From an uncultured Clostridia bacterium (GTDB lineage: Bacteria; Bacillota; Clostridia; Monoglobales; Monoglobaceae): a stretch of 34,922 nucleotides of DNA. Numbering within the stretch: position 1 is the first letter of the stretch; every line of letters starts with the position of its first letter. Shown here piece after piece: positions 1 to 9,100 of this stretch. The stretch lies in contig CAKSFQ010000023.1 in assembly GCA_934454115.1 (NCBI GenBank), positions 1 through 34,922 of the forward strand, given 5' to 3'. The position numbers and the translations under genes were made by a program. The notes under the pieces are model-generated. The model ran no database searches. It was not told where the DNA came from and was given only the letters and a program-made list of their open reading frames with translations.

Positions 1-77
1 CATGCCCACTGCCATGCAAACGCAGTAACCGATTCTGCCGCAACCGATGGGCTGAGCGTGCTGTTTGTGAGGTAATC
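1..77 (+). repeat. 77-bp perfect direct repeat, copy 1
   Basis: Positions 1-77 are identical to 1141-1217. The offset is 1140 bp, exactly 380 codons, so the copies lie in the same frame of the modular protein and encode the start of successive Ig-like domains. Identity ends abruptly at 77/78. The true left boundary cannot be seen because the window begins here. Confidence 0.97.
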
Positions 78-1340
78 GTCTGTATCGCAAAAGATTTCGG
101 GCGCCCGAACCTTCATAGCCGGGCTGCTCACCGTAACGCCCGTTGCCGGATACGAGTTCATCGGGCTGCCATTGTCAGACGGAATGCTTCGCGGCGTAAC
201 CTCCACGCGCACATATTTGCCCTCCATTTCACCCGTAAGGTTCAGCGTTGAGCTTGTCGCTCCGTCAATTGCAGTCCAGCCACCGTTTTCATCGCCATAG
301 GCATTGTCTGCCATATACCACTGGTACCTTGACTTGTCTATCGTTCTCGGAAATTCAGTTGTGCTATAAACAAAAACACTATAGTCATTATTCAAAGTGT
401 AATTTGCCGTTACATTCTGACCGCACTGCATGATTCCGTTTATGTTAACATTTTCGGCATACGGTGCATTCAGCGCAAAAAACAGATCCTTTACAATGAT
501 GGTTCCTGCATCGGCAAAGTTGCTCCACCCGTTTTTTCCGTCACCGACAAAATCAAACCATCCGAGAGCACCCTGTCTGTCGCCATAACTGCCGTGCAGT
601 GTTCTGTATTTGTTAGTGATTGTTTTAAACTCTTTGGTAATCTCCTCCGCATAGCCTAACCAGTTATCGTAATCATGATTTCCCTTGCCGATTCTCATGC
701 CGTATTTCAGCGGTCCCTCCGCATCACTTGTGCGTTTTACGGCAATTGATGCCCAAACGGCCTTGTCTGCCTGGTTTGAGCTTCCGTCAATATCCTCCTT
801 ATCCGAAACGTCAAAAAAGGTTGAACCTATCCCGAAATACCCCGCTGATTTGTCGGAGCTTAAATTCAGATTACTCGTATCAAAGCTGTACGTTCCGTCT
901 CCGTTATCCGTTATTGCCCCGCTGTATGAAGGGCTGGTCAAGCTTGTAATTGCCGATTTGTGAACAAGATTATGCTCATACTTGATTGCCGGTGTAACCT
1001 CACTGTAATAACTGCCGCTTGCGTTCGTATACATAAATCTCACATACTTACCGGCTAAATCCTGCGTAAGGTAGATTGATTTCGGAGACGGCGACGCTTC
1101 GCCGATTGTATGCCATGCACCGTCCGGCGCGTCTGCTGTCCATGCCCACTGCCATGCAAACGCAGTAACCGATTCTGCCGCAACCGATGGGCTGAGCGTG
1201 CTGTTTGTGAGGTAATCACCGTTATCCGTGGTAATTGTCGCAGGTGTTTCGGCCGCAGCAGGCAAAACAGCTCCCGGCAACACCACTGCCAAAACTAAAA
1301 CCAATGATAAGCTTTTTCTTAACAACATTTTTTTCAACAT
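1..1340 (-). CDS. Secreted modular repeat protein, 3' end outside window
   Basis: The first 446 residues of an exported protein are visible; the reading frame stays open to the left edge. The ATG at 1340 has the SD GGAAGG nine bases upstream; a second in-frame ATG at 1328 is less well placed. A signal peptide (MLKKMLLRKS, hydrophobic core, AAA cleavage region near residue 30) is followed by a ~380-residue unit: an Ig-like domain (WQWAWTADAPDGAWHTIG, then GKYVRF), a beta-sandwich domain (ASIAVKR, YGMRIGKG, YDNWLGYAEEITKEF, WFDF, APYAENV) and a second Ig-like domain (WYMADNAYGDENG, GKYVRVEVTP). A second copy starts near position 92 and is cut by the window. Homologous units occur in the PL8 lyase at 6109-9945 and the SLH protein at 12705-18143. 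No catalytic domain is visible; one may lie further left. It is probably the last visible gene of the lyase operon, 167 bp after the GH105 gene. Confidence 0.85.
   Translation of the reverse strand, partial: MLKKMLLRKSLSLVLVLAVVLPGAVLPAAAETPATITTDNGDYLTNSTLSPSVAAESVTAFAWQWAWTADAPDGAWHTIGEASPSPKSIYLTQDLAGKYVRFMYTNASGSYYSEVTPAIKYEHNLVHKSAITSLTSPSYSGAITDNGDGTYSFDTSNLNLSSDKSAGYFGIGSTFFDVSDKEDIDGSSNQADKAVWASIAVKRTSDAEGPLKYGMRIGKGNHDYDNWLGYAEEITKEFKTITNKYRTLHGSYGDRQGALGWFDFVGDGKNGWSNFADAGTIIVKDLFFALNAPYAENVNINGIMQCGQNVTANYTLNNDYSVFVYSTTEFPRTIDKSRYQWYMADNAYGDENGGWTAIDGATSSTLNLTGEMEGKYVRVEVTPRSIPSDNGSPMNSYPATGVTVSSPAMKVRAPEIFCDTDDYLTNSTLSPSVAAESVTAFAWQWA
1141..1217 (+). repeat. 77-bp perfect direct repeat, copy 2
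   Basis: Partner of the repeat at 1-77. The encoded segment runs from about DYLTNSTLSPS to the WQWAWT core of the first Ig-like domain. The neighbouring codons on the upstream protein side already differ completely (TTDNG here against FCDTD in the other copy), which suggests recent duplication or gene conversion rather than conserved function alone. Confidence 0.97.
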
Positions 1341-1507
1341 TTTCTCATTCCTTCCTTCTTTTTTGTAGCCTTTATTAGCTTCATTCCACACCCCTCAGGT
1401 ATAAAGCCTGTGTGAAAATTCCGCAAACTGCATGTTTTTAAAAAACCATTTTTACATCATGTCAGTCCATGGCTACCACCTCCCGTTTTCCGTATTTTTG
1501 CAATACT
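1341..1507 (-). other. Intercistronic leader with strong SD and two-codon ORF
   Basis: This gap separates the GH105 gene from the modular protein. On the minus strand a strong SD-like GGGAGGTGG (1484-1476) lies five bases before an ATG at 1470 that is followed after one codon by a stop (ATG GAC TGA). Further down, TTGCGG and TATACC separated by 17 bases form a weak possible promoter for the modular gene, and CACACAGG...CCTGAGGGGTGTG can fold into an imperfect hairpin. No clear terminator was seen. Confidence 0.4.
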
Positions 1508-3583
1508 TTAACATATGCTCTGCTTTCTGACCTCCTCGTTATACTTTAAATATTCCGAAAGAGCGGACAGTATAATACCGGCGCCGTGATCATCATTGTC
1601 AATGGCAAGCAGATTTTTGTAATATTCCGCATCCATACTGCAGCCTGAGCCTCTGCAAACCCCGTAAATATTGCCCTTTTCGTCAATCTTTTTTTCGGTC
1701 AGTCCTTTGTATGCTCTGTCGGCAACCGACTCAAACTTTTCCCTGCTCAGCCATCCGTTGTTCAAACCGCGGCACAAGCCAAGCAGAAACATTCCCGTAG
1801 CGGAGGTTTCGGCATATGAATCCGGGCAATCAAGCACCTGATGCCACAACCCGTCACTGTCCTGAAGCTCTGCCAGACCGTCCGCAAGCTCTCTTATCAT
1901 ATCAATCAGCGACTGTTTTCCTTCATAAGAGCCGGGCATAATTTCACACACATCGGTCATTGAATTTAACACCCAGCCGTTGCCTCTCCCCCAGGGAATA
2001 CCGTTAGGCTTGTTAACATCCAAAAAGAATATGTGTGAATAAATCTGCTTTTCCTTCATATACAATCTCTTTCTGTACCCCCGGTACTGCCTCATACACT
2101 CGTCAAAATACCGCGTATCGCCCTTCAGTCTGCCCATCCGTGCCAAAAACGGCATACCCATATATGTATCGTCGGCCCACATGGTGTTTGTGCGGCAATA
2201 TGTGCCGTCCTCAAGTCTCCTTACATTGTTTCCGGCCGCTTCATCCAGAATATTGATAAGAGCAAATATATCTCCGTCGGGACAAAGCTTATAGGCTTCA
2301 ATCATGTTAATTCCAAATACTCCTATGTTATCCAGAACATCAAAGTTCATTGCTCCCATAAGAAAGTTTGGTTTTTTAAACAAGGCTGCCTCATACCTGC
2401 AATACTGATAGTACTTTGCCATATTTTGCATACTGTCAAAAAAATACTTCCTGTATTCCTCCTCGGCAAGAGCATTGCCTGCTTTCAGCAATCCGTATTG
2501 TCCAACCATATTGGCATAAAACCACTGGGAAAAAAACACACTGTCCATATAGGCTCTGACATAAGTATCCTTGCCGGGTAATCTCCAAAACAGCTGCTTC
2601 ATATCCTCATTATAATAAGGGTGACATATGTCTACTTTGATTTCCGGCCCGTATTTCAGTCCAAAAGCTTTTTTTGAGCCGAAGCCCCCAACAACAATCC
2701 ACTTGTCCCCATGTCCGCGATGGCTGTGCAAAAACGGAATGCCTATATTATCTTCCGATGAGAATTTAAGCTCTCCTCCATTTTCATACAAAATCTTCAC
2801 TAAAAGTTCATCGCCTTTTTTCAGAAAAAGCGTTTTGTCAATATTCACAGCTTTGCCGTTAACAAAAGCGCACGCAGCTTCATCTGTAGATAACGACAGC
2901 TCCGTGTCCTCAACCGCATACGTTAAAGCATAAATGATTCTGCCCTTTTCAGCATCTCCGTAAATCTCCCTGAAATCTATCCTGTTGCTTACTTCGGGCA
3001 GCTTCGGATATACAAACTTACCGTCAAAAACGTCGTTTTCGCCATAAATATCCGAAACTGCAACACCATCCTCGTGATAAAAACAGTCAAGCGGAGAAGT
3101 GGCTCTGGAATGATACAAATAATCCTTCAGCCACCACTTGTAATAGCCGTTGTCCGGCATAAACCTGAACTCAAACGGCTCATCTTTTAAACACCTGCAT
3201 TTGAACAGCAAATAATTATCGTTTTTTTTCACTTTTAAAGGAATAGCTGCAAATCCGTTTTCATCCCGTTCATTTCCGGCTTGAAAATCATAAATTGTTT
3301 CATTGTTAAAATAAACAGCAATATTTCCTTTAACATGCAAAACTATATCCGCAGTTACGGCGGAATAGAGATTTGTTCCGACATATACTTCGTCTCCCGG
3401 CTCAGCGTTCGGATACAGCTCTCCCAGGTTTACAATTCCGCTGCCATTGCCGTCAAAATCATATCTGATATCATTTTTGACCGTATACGGACGATATTTA
3501 ATATCCTCACGCTCCCGGATCTGCATCAGTCTTACTGATATTTTCCTTATATTGTCTTTAATTTCTCTGCATAAACTCTGCAT
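1508..3583 (-). CDS. GH105-type unsaturated uronyl hydrolase with N-terminal beta domains
   Basis: The predicted product has 691 residues and no signal peptide, so it is probably cytoplasmic. Family GH105 (YteR/YesR type, related to GH88) removes the 4,5-unsaturated uronic acid that polysaccharide lyases leave at the non-reducing end. The C-terminal half carries the (alpha/alpha)6-barrel signatures MWADDTYMGMPFLAR (about residues 468-482, including the Asp expected to act as general acid) and WGRGNGW (531-537). The first ~330 residues look like beta-sandwich domains and make the protein nearly twice the usual ~370-residue family length. The ATG at 3583 is chosen because GGAG lies seven bases upstream; a longer GTG-initiated form from 3682 lacks an SD. 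It follows two PL8 lyases whose products would be its substrates. Whether the removed sugar is unsaturated glucuronyl or galacturonyl cannot be read from sequence alone. Confidence 0.85.
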   Translation of the reverse strand: MQSLCREIKDNIRKISVRLMQIREREDIKYRPYTVKNDIRYDFDGNGSGIVNLGELYPNAEPGDEVYVGTNLYSAVTADIVLHVKGNIAVYFNNETIYDFQAGNERDENGFAAIPLKVKKNDNYLLFKCRCLKDEPFEFRFMPDNGYYKWWLKDYLYHSRATSPLDCFYHEDGVAVSDIYGENDVFDGKFVYPKLPEVSNRIDFREIYGDAEKGRIIYALTYAVEDTELSLSTDEAACAFVNGKAVNIDKTLFLKKGDELLVKILYENGGELKFSSEDNIGIPFLHSHRGHGDKWIVVGGFGSKKAFGLKYGPEIKVDICHPYYNEDMKQLFWRLPGKDTYVRAYMDSVFFSQWFYANMVGQYGLLKAGNALAEEEYRKYFFDSMQNMAKYYQYCRYEAALFKKPNFLMGAMNFDVLDNIGVFGINMIEAYKLCPDGDIFALINILDEAAGNNVRRLEDGTYCRTNTMWADDTYMGMPFLARMGRLKGDTRYFDECMRQYRGYRKRLYMKEKQIYSHIFFLDVNKPNGIPWGRGNGWVLNSMTDVCEIMPGSYEGKQSLIDMIRELADGLAELQDSDGLWHQVLDCPDSYAETSATGMFLLGLCRGLNNGWLSREKFESVADRAYKGLTEKKIDEKGNIYGVCRGSGCSMDAEYYKNLLAIDNDDHGAGIILSALSEYLKYNEEVRKQSIC

Positions 3584-3693
3584 AATTGATCTCCTGTAGT
3601 TATTCTTCAAACTCTGTTTGCCACTGCCATGCGAATCGACACACACGTTGCCCGTTACCGACGAAATTTTTTCTTGACTCACACAGGCTGTTC

Positions 3694-6030
3694 TTATCCG
3701 GCATTAACGGTTACCGTCACGCTTTGTCCGGCATATATTCTTTTTGGCAGTTCAACGGTAACGTCATATTTTTCGCCTTTGTAAGCGATTTCAAAAACAA
3801 ATTCTCTGCTTTTTTGATACGGATCCGAAACGGTGAGTTCAATTTTATCGTCGTCCTGCTTTACCATTCCGGCACAGATATTCTTTGCAGTTATTGACAA
3901 GTCATCATTAATCCTGAATGTCATCGGCTTGTATACAAAGAACTGTGCAATCTTCAGTCCGTCGTGGCTGACGCATTGAAGGTTTTTTGAATTTTCAATA
4001 ATTCTGATGGGAATATCCTTTGAATACTCGGCAAAGTCTTCCTTTGAAATTACAGGAACCGTAATAAAGGCATAGTCCTCATTGGCAATCTTTTTGCCGT
4101 GGTCAATCCACAGCAGGAACATGTCTGCATGATCCGGAAGATTTTTATCATACTGCATATAATAACCGCCCAAATTTGAATACGTACCCCATACGGTTTG
4201 ATTTTTCAAATTAACGGTTTCTTTCTTTGGAAACACGTACCCTATCTCATCATGATAAACAGTATTAACATCCTTGTATGTGCGGATACCTCTTGCAGCC
4301 GGCTTTCCGTCAACAAGCACGTCACCGCTCAGATACCTCTGTTCTATCGTTGTGCCGATTGATTCAATCGCCGCGCCGCGAATATCCGAGCCGAGTGAAA
4401 CAAACTCATCGTCGAAGTAAAACCATGCCTTGTTTGCCTTAACGCCGTCTATATTCTGCCGCATACACTCGGCGCCATACATTCCGTCTGAAACGCCGCC
4501 GACAAAGGTTGCTCTGTGACTGAAGTTTCGTCCCGACCACTCCTGAGGCTGTATTAATACCAGCTTCTGAGGCACAGTCTCTCCTGCCAGTCTTGAGAAA
4601 TCATAGAACTGCCAGATATTTCTGTAATCATCACCGCGCTTATACAGCGTTGTCAGTCCAAGCTGCCACCAGTATCCGTAAATATTCTCATTCTCGTTCT
4701 GTTCGGTTCTGACAGTGCGATATGACGACACCTTTACAGAAGATGAATATTTTTCACGGTGATGGGCCATATAGTCGGCAATCCAAAAGCACCTGTTGCC
4801 GATAACCGTCGGCTTTGTTCCCGATTCATCCATTATGTCCGCAGACAGCTGCAAAAGCTCATCCGCCCTTGCAGAGCCGCATTTTGCCAGAACACGCGCA
4901 ACATATTCAAGACCGGTGTACTCAATTCCATATCTGCAAAAATCTCTTCCGTCTGTTGTAACATCATAGTATCTGCCTCTCCTCATCCATCTGTTTCCTT
5001 CCAGAACCATTCTTTCGAGAACTTCCAGCTTGTCCGGAGGCGGCTGAAATTTTGTTCCGCCAAGTCTGTCTATCCACTGTGCCGCATCTGACAAAAAACT
5101 CTTCCCGTATCCGTTGTTATACAACTGCTCATAATGAAGCAGGTATGAACCGTCAACCTGCGGGCCCTCTTTTCTTATTCCCGGTTCATCACCGGAGAAG
5201 CTTATTGCTTTCCAGATATGTGCGGCGGCAGAAGCAATATCCTCCTCATTGCCGGTCAGAGCGCCGCGGTAAATCACGTTGGAACAAACCCAGGTCAGAT
5301 TGGTGCCGGTATCAAATATATTTTTGATGCCCTCCGTTTCCAAATCCGGAATTCTAACGGCATACTGAACAATCCACTCGGTTTCAACATGACCATATAG
5401 CTGCATAAAAATCTGAACAAGCTGCTGCCACTGCGAAATCAAACTGTTATAACGGTTTTCAACCTTCAATTCGGCATCCAGAAGCGAAAACCAATAGTCA
5501 ACGCCACTAACAATTTTATTTTTCAGTTCCTCATCCATATACCACCTGCCGTTGGCATTTGCATACTCTCCCGCCATACGGCGAAGACGCACCAGATGAT
5601 AAAGAGAGTTGTCAAGTGATGTATACGGAAAAACACTGGACGGCCACGAACCGTCCGGTCGTATAGTGTTTATATACTCCTCCGTGTTTTCATCCGGCAA
5701 AATGGTAACCAGCTTGAGTTGAGCGCGCACCTTGTCGAGATCATCCATCTGTCCGGTATCAACTTCATTTACGGTGTTTTTTCTGTCTGTTTCCTGCTCT
5801 TTCCGGAACTCCTCCTGCGACTTTTGAATTTCCTCCTCTTTCTTCTTTTTTTCGATTTCCTCATTGGTAATACCGTCGGTGTCATCCTTGATTTCTTCCG
5901 TTGACTCCGTTTCTGAACCATCGGCAAAGACCAATCCGCAGCCCATCGAAAGAGGCTCCACGATTGCAAAGAAAAATGCCGCAAGCAAAAGCACCGTAGC
6001 AATCCTTAATTTGTTTTTTAATCTGCTCAT
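3694..6030 (-). CDS. Secreted polysaccharide lyase family 8 (short form)
   Basis: The product has 778 residues. A hydrophobic signal segment (to about residue 36, ending VFA) is followed by a Lys/Glu-rich, probably helical spacer at residues 45-85. The PL8 alpha/alpha toroid then shows the catalytic pattern: Asn244 (TGTNLTW), His299 and Tyr308 (LLHYEQLYNNGYG), Arg362 and Arg366 (DGRDFCR). The central beta-sandwich contains GNRCFWIADYMAHHREKY and a Glu in RTEQNENENIYG. PL8 enzymes (hyaluronate, chondroitin AC and xanthan lyases) cleave next to a uronic acid by beta-elimination. It ends after the lyase core and lacks the repeat module of its paralogue upstream. A strong SD (AAGGAGG) precedes ATG 6030. 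No SLH or sortase signal was seen. The substrate is unresolved. Confidence 0.93.
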   Translation of the reverse strand: MSRLKNKLRIATVLLLAAFFFAIVEPLSMGCGLVFADGSETESTEEIKDDTDGITNEEIEKKKKEEEIQKSQEEFRKEQETDRKNTVNEVDTGQMDDLDKVRAQLKLVTILPDENTEEYINTIRPDGSWPSSVFPYTSLDNSLYHLVRLRRMAGEYANANGRWYMDEELKNKIVSGVDYWFSLLDAELKVENRYNSLISQWQQLVQIFMQLYGHVETEWIVQYAVRIPDLETEGIKNIFDTGTNLTWVCSNVIYRGALTGNEEDIASAAAHIWKAISFSGDEPGIRKEGPQVDGSYLLHYEQLYNNGYGKSFLSDAAQWIDRLGGTKFQPPPDKLEVLERMVLEGNRWMRRGRYYDVTTDGRDFCRYGIEYTGLEYVARVLAKCGSARADELLQLSADIMDESGTKPTVIGNRCFWIADYMAHHREKYSSSVKVSSYRTVRTEQNENENIYGYWWQLGLTTLYKRGDDYRNIWQFYDFSRLAGETVPQKLVLIQPQEWSGRNFSHRATFVGGVSDGMYGAECMRQNIDGVKANKAWFYFDDEFVSLGSDIRGAAIESIGTTIEQRYLSGDVLVDGKPAARGIRTYKDVNTVYHDEIGYVFPKKETVNLKNQTVWGTYSNLGGYYMQYDKNLPDHADMFLLWIDHGKKIANEDYAFITVPVISKEDFAEYSKDIPIRIIENSKNLQCVSHDGLKIAQFFVYKPMTFRINDDLSITAKNICAGMVKQDDDKIELTVSDPYQKSREFVFEIAYKGEKYDVTVELPKRIYAGQSVTVTVNAG

Positions 6031-6051
6031 AAATCTTCCATCCTCCTTGTA

Positions 6052-6080
6052 CAGCTGCAGTTTGCTTCAAACGGCAGCTG
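6052..6080 (-). other. Intercistronic hairpin between two PL8 genes
   Basis: CAGCTGC and GCAGCTG enclose an inner GTTTG/CAAAC stem with a 3-base loop, giving 12 pairs with one A/G mismatch. It sits between the stop of the large PL8 gene (6109) and the SD of the small one. No U-tract follows, so it looks like an RNA-stabilizing or processing element rather than a terminator. Confidence 0.7.
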
Positions 6081-6108
6081 CGGATAAAATCAAATTCATG
6101 TATCAAAG

Positions 6109-9100
6109 CTATTTCACCGGCACCAGATCATCTGACCATAAAAAGGTCTTTACGGTCAGGTTTCCCGCCACCCCAGCCGGAATTGTCACACTGAAATTCC
6201 TTTCCGCATCGGCATCTGTATTCAGAATGTTAAATCTCACTCCTTCACACGCACACAAAGCTCCGTCATTGTATACGGCTATAAGTGCCATATAACCGCC
6301 TTCCATACCGCTTTCATTATTGATATACACAGTACCCGACAGAGTGTTTCCCGCAGCCACTGCTCCCGTGAAGGTGACACCTGTATGCTTAATCCTCATT
6401 GGCGCACTGCTTACCGGAACACCATATGCTCTGCTCGTTAAAATTTCCTCACCGTTTGTCAGATTTCCCGCAGAACTGCCGGGAGTAACCTCCACACGAA
6501 TATACTTATCTGCCATATCATCAGTCAAAGTCAGCGTTCTTTCAGCAGCCCCCAGAATTTCGGTCCAATTTCCGTTTTCATCTCCATACGCATTCTCTGC
6601 GATATACCACTTATAACTGCTTATATCCTTAGTTCTTTTATATTCTTTTCCGCCGCCTCTCCAAAAAACTGCATATTCGTTGCCTTTTGTCCATACCGCC
6701 GTTATCGTTTTTTGAGGAGATGCACTCCCGGTCAGCCCAATCTTCCTGATATACGGCGCAGACTTGCCCAGAAATATGTTTTTTACACCGATTTTTTCCG
6801 CATCTTCAAAAGCCGTTGCCGATATACCGGCAATTTCACAAAAATCAAACCATGCGTCACCGGCTACCGGCTCCTGTTGGCTGTTCTGAATCAGATACGG
6901 ATTGCTGAACGTCTGCCATTCTTTAGAAACAAGTCTTCCGTAAGATACCCACGAATCATATACAGAGTGAGAACTTCCCTTACCTATTCTGATGCCCAGC
7001 GGAACATCATTCTTTCCTGTGCCGAAACGTTTAACATCCAAAGAGGCATACATTCCCACATAGGCATTACTGTTATCAGCTTCTTGTGTATTCGCGTCAG
7101 GAATGGTATCTCCCACCCCTATATACCCGCGATGCTCCGCATTGGCAGAATCCAAATATACCAAATAGTATCCGTCCTGTTTCTTCACCAACCCGTCATA
7201 GCGGCCAGACAATGAGGTAATTGCGTCAGTGTGAACCAGATTGTGCTCATATTCTATAGCCGGAGTTACCGTGCTGAAGCGTTCCCCCGCCGCATCAGTA
7301 TACCTAAACCTGATATATTTTCCTGCAAAAGCCTGTGTGAGATACAGCTTTAATTTGTTTGTGCTGTTTTCAATGGTATGCCACGCAGTATCGGGAGCGT
7401 CCTTTGTCCACGCCCATTGCCACACAAGCTCCGAATCCGTATCCACTCCTCCGATATCCGCTGTAAGAACACTGTTCGTTTTATATTCATCATTATCACA
7501 CTTTATGTTTAATCCGATATTTTCAACAAGAGGCGTTGCCTCGCTGTAATAATCACTGCCGTTGCATATCAAATGATAACGGATATACTTGTCTCCTTCA
7601 TGCGGAGACAGTTTAAGACTTGCCTTTTCGGCGGTCACGGAGGTTATATCATGGTATATCTGCCGATATTTCCTTCCTGCATTGTCTGCCGCAGTGATAG
7701 CTGTCCAGCTTCCGCTCTCTCCTGTTGCAGAGCTTTCCCATACCAAATCTGTCTTTTCCGCTGTTTCGCCAAAATAATCATACTGCGGTATCAGCACAGC
7801 ACCGCTGTCCAATATACCGTTTTTCGCGATAATACGCGCATTTCCGACCGTCTGTGCACCGCTGTCACCGGATATAACCCGCGTCACCGTTTCACCGTTT
7901 GTCAGCTGCAGCTTTGCGGAAAGCACGCTGCCATTCTTTCTAATCGCAACCTCAACAACGCCGTAATCCATTCCGATAGGAGCTGCGCTGACAACATATC
8001 CGCTTTCTGATTCTCTGAACATAACCAAGCATCTTTTGCTAACGGAAATTTCCACTCCGTTCCCAACATTTACCGTGTTATCCGACAAATCATAAAACGC
8101 TATCTGACTCAGCCCGTCCTCCTCATTGCATACCGCCTGCAGTCCTGCAGTATTTGACAAAACCCGTATTGGGTTGTGATAGCTTGCAAATTCCTCCTCC
8201 GATACCGCCGGAACCGTTATATATGCATAAGCTCCGTCAACAGGCGCTTTGCCGTGATCAATATAAGCAGTGAATATATCCTTGCTCATCATTGTAGAAT
8301 CGCCGTTTATCGATGAAAGTCCCTTCCATGAATTGCTCCTTTTTTCTGTTGTTATATTGATATCCTCGGTGTTGGGAAATATATACCCTATATTCCCGTG
8401 ATGCATCCTTCCGACATTTCGGAAAATGCCCGCCGAAGCCACCTCATTGTCAACGCTGAAAGCACCGTCATAAGCCTTCTGCTCAATAGTTGTCAAAACA
8501 TTCTCTTCGGCTGTCGATTTAATACCGCTGCCGAGAGAAACCGTCTCGTCGTCAAACATAAACCACGCCTTTTGAGCTGTTGTGGTATCCGTTTTATTAC
8601 TCTCAGGCATTATGTTAACCTCCATCGTCATAAAGCCATTATTGCCGTCCGAGCATCCCGCCACATTTGGCGAGGCATTTTTTACGGCGCGGCCTGACAG
8701 CGAATACTCATCCACACGATTCGGCGCCGTAACTCCGGGTATCTTGCTCCAGTCCCAGAACGGGTATATGTTATAATAGTCATCACTGTTCAAAAACACA
8801 CTGCTGAATCCAAACGCTGTCCACTTTCCTCCGATATTCTCACCGCTGCCCTGCTCCGTACCGATAACAAAGGAAGATGACCCTCCAACGCTCATAAAAT
8901 ATTTCTCCCTGTGGTGAGCTATATAATTTGATTTATGAAAATATCTGTTGCCGTTACCGGTAACGGTATTCTCATTGCCGCAAGCGGCAATAATATCAGC
9001 TCTCCGGTCCGGGCAGGCAGCAAGCAGCCGCCTCGCAATATATTTATAGTTGGGCATTCTGTTCTGCTTGCGCGTGATTTCTCTGCCCGCAGCATTCAAA

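Noticed and set aside
8..3640. Short match between the modular gene repeat and CACTGCCATGC near 3625.
   Set aside because: Only 11 identical bases in a different reading context; chance match.
3584..3682. GTG-initiated 33-residue N-terminal extension of the GH105 protein.
   Set aside because: No SD in front of it, whereas the internal ATG at 3583 has GGAG at ideal distance.
5769..6002. Several 60-180-codon open frames antisense or shifted within the large minus-strand genes.
   Set aside because: They follow the codon structure of the real genes, lack SD sequences and show no family resemblance.
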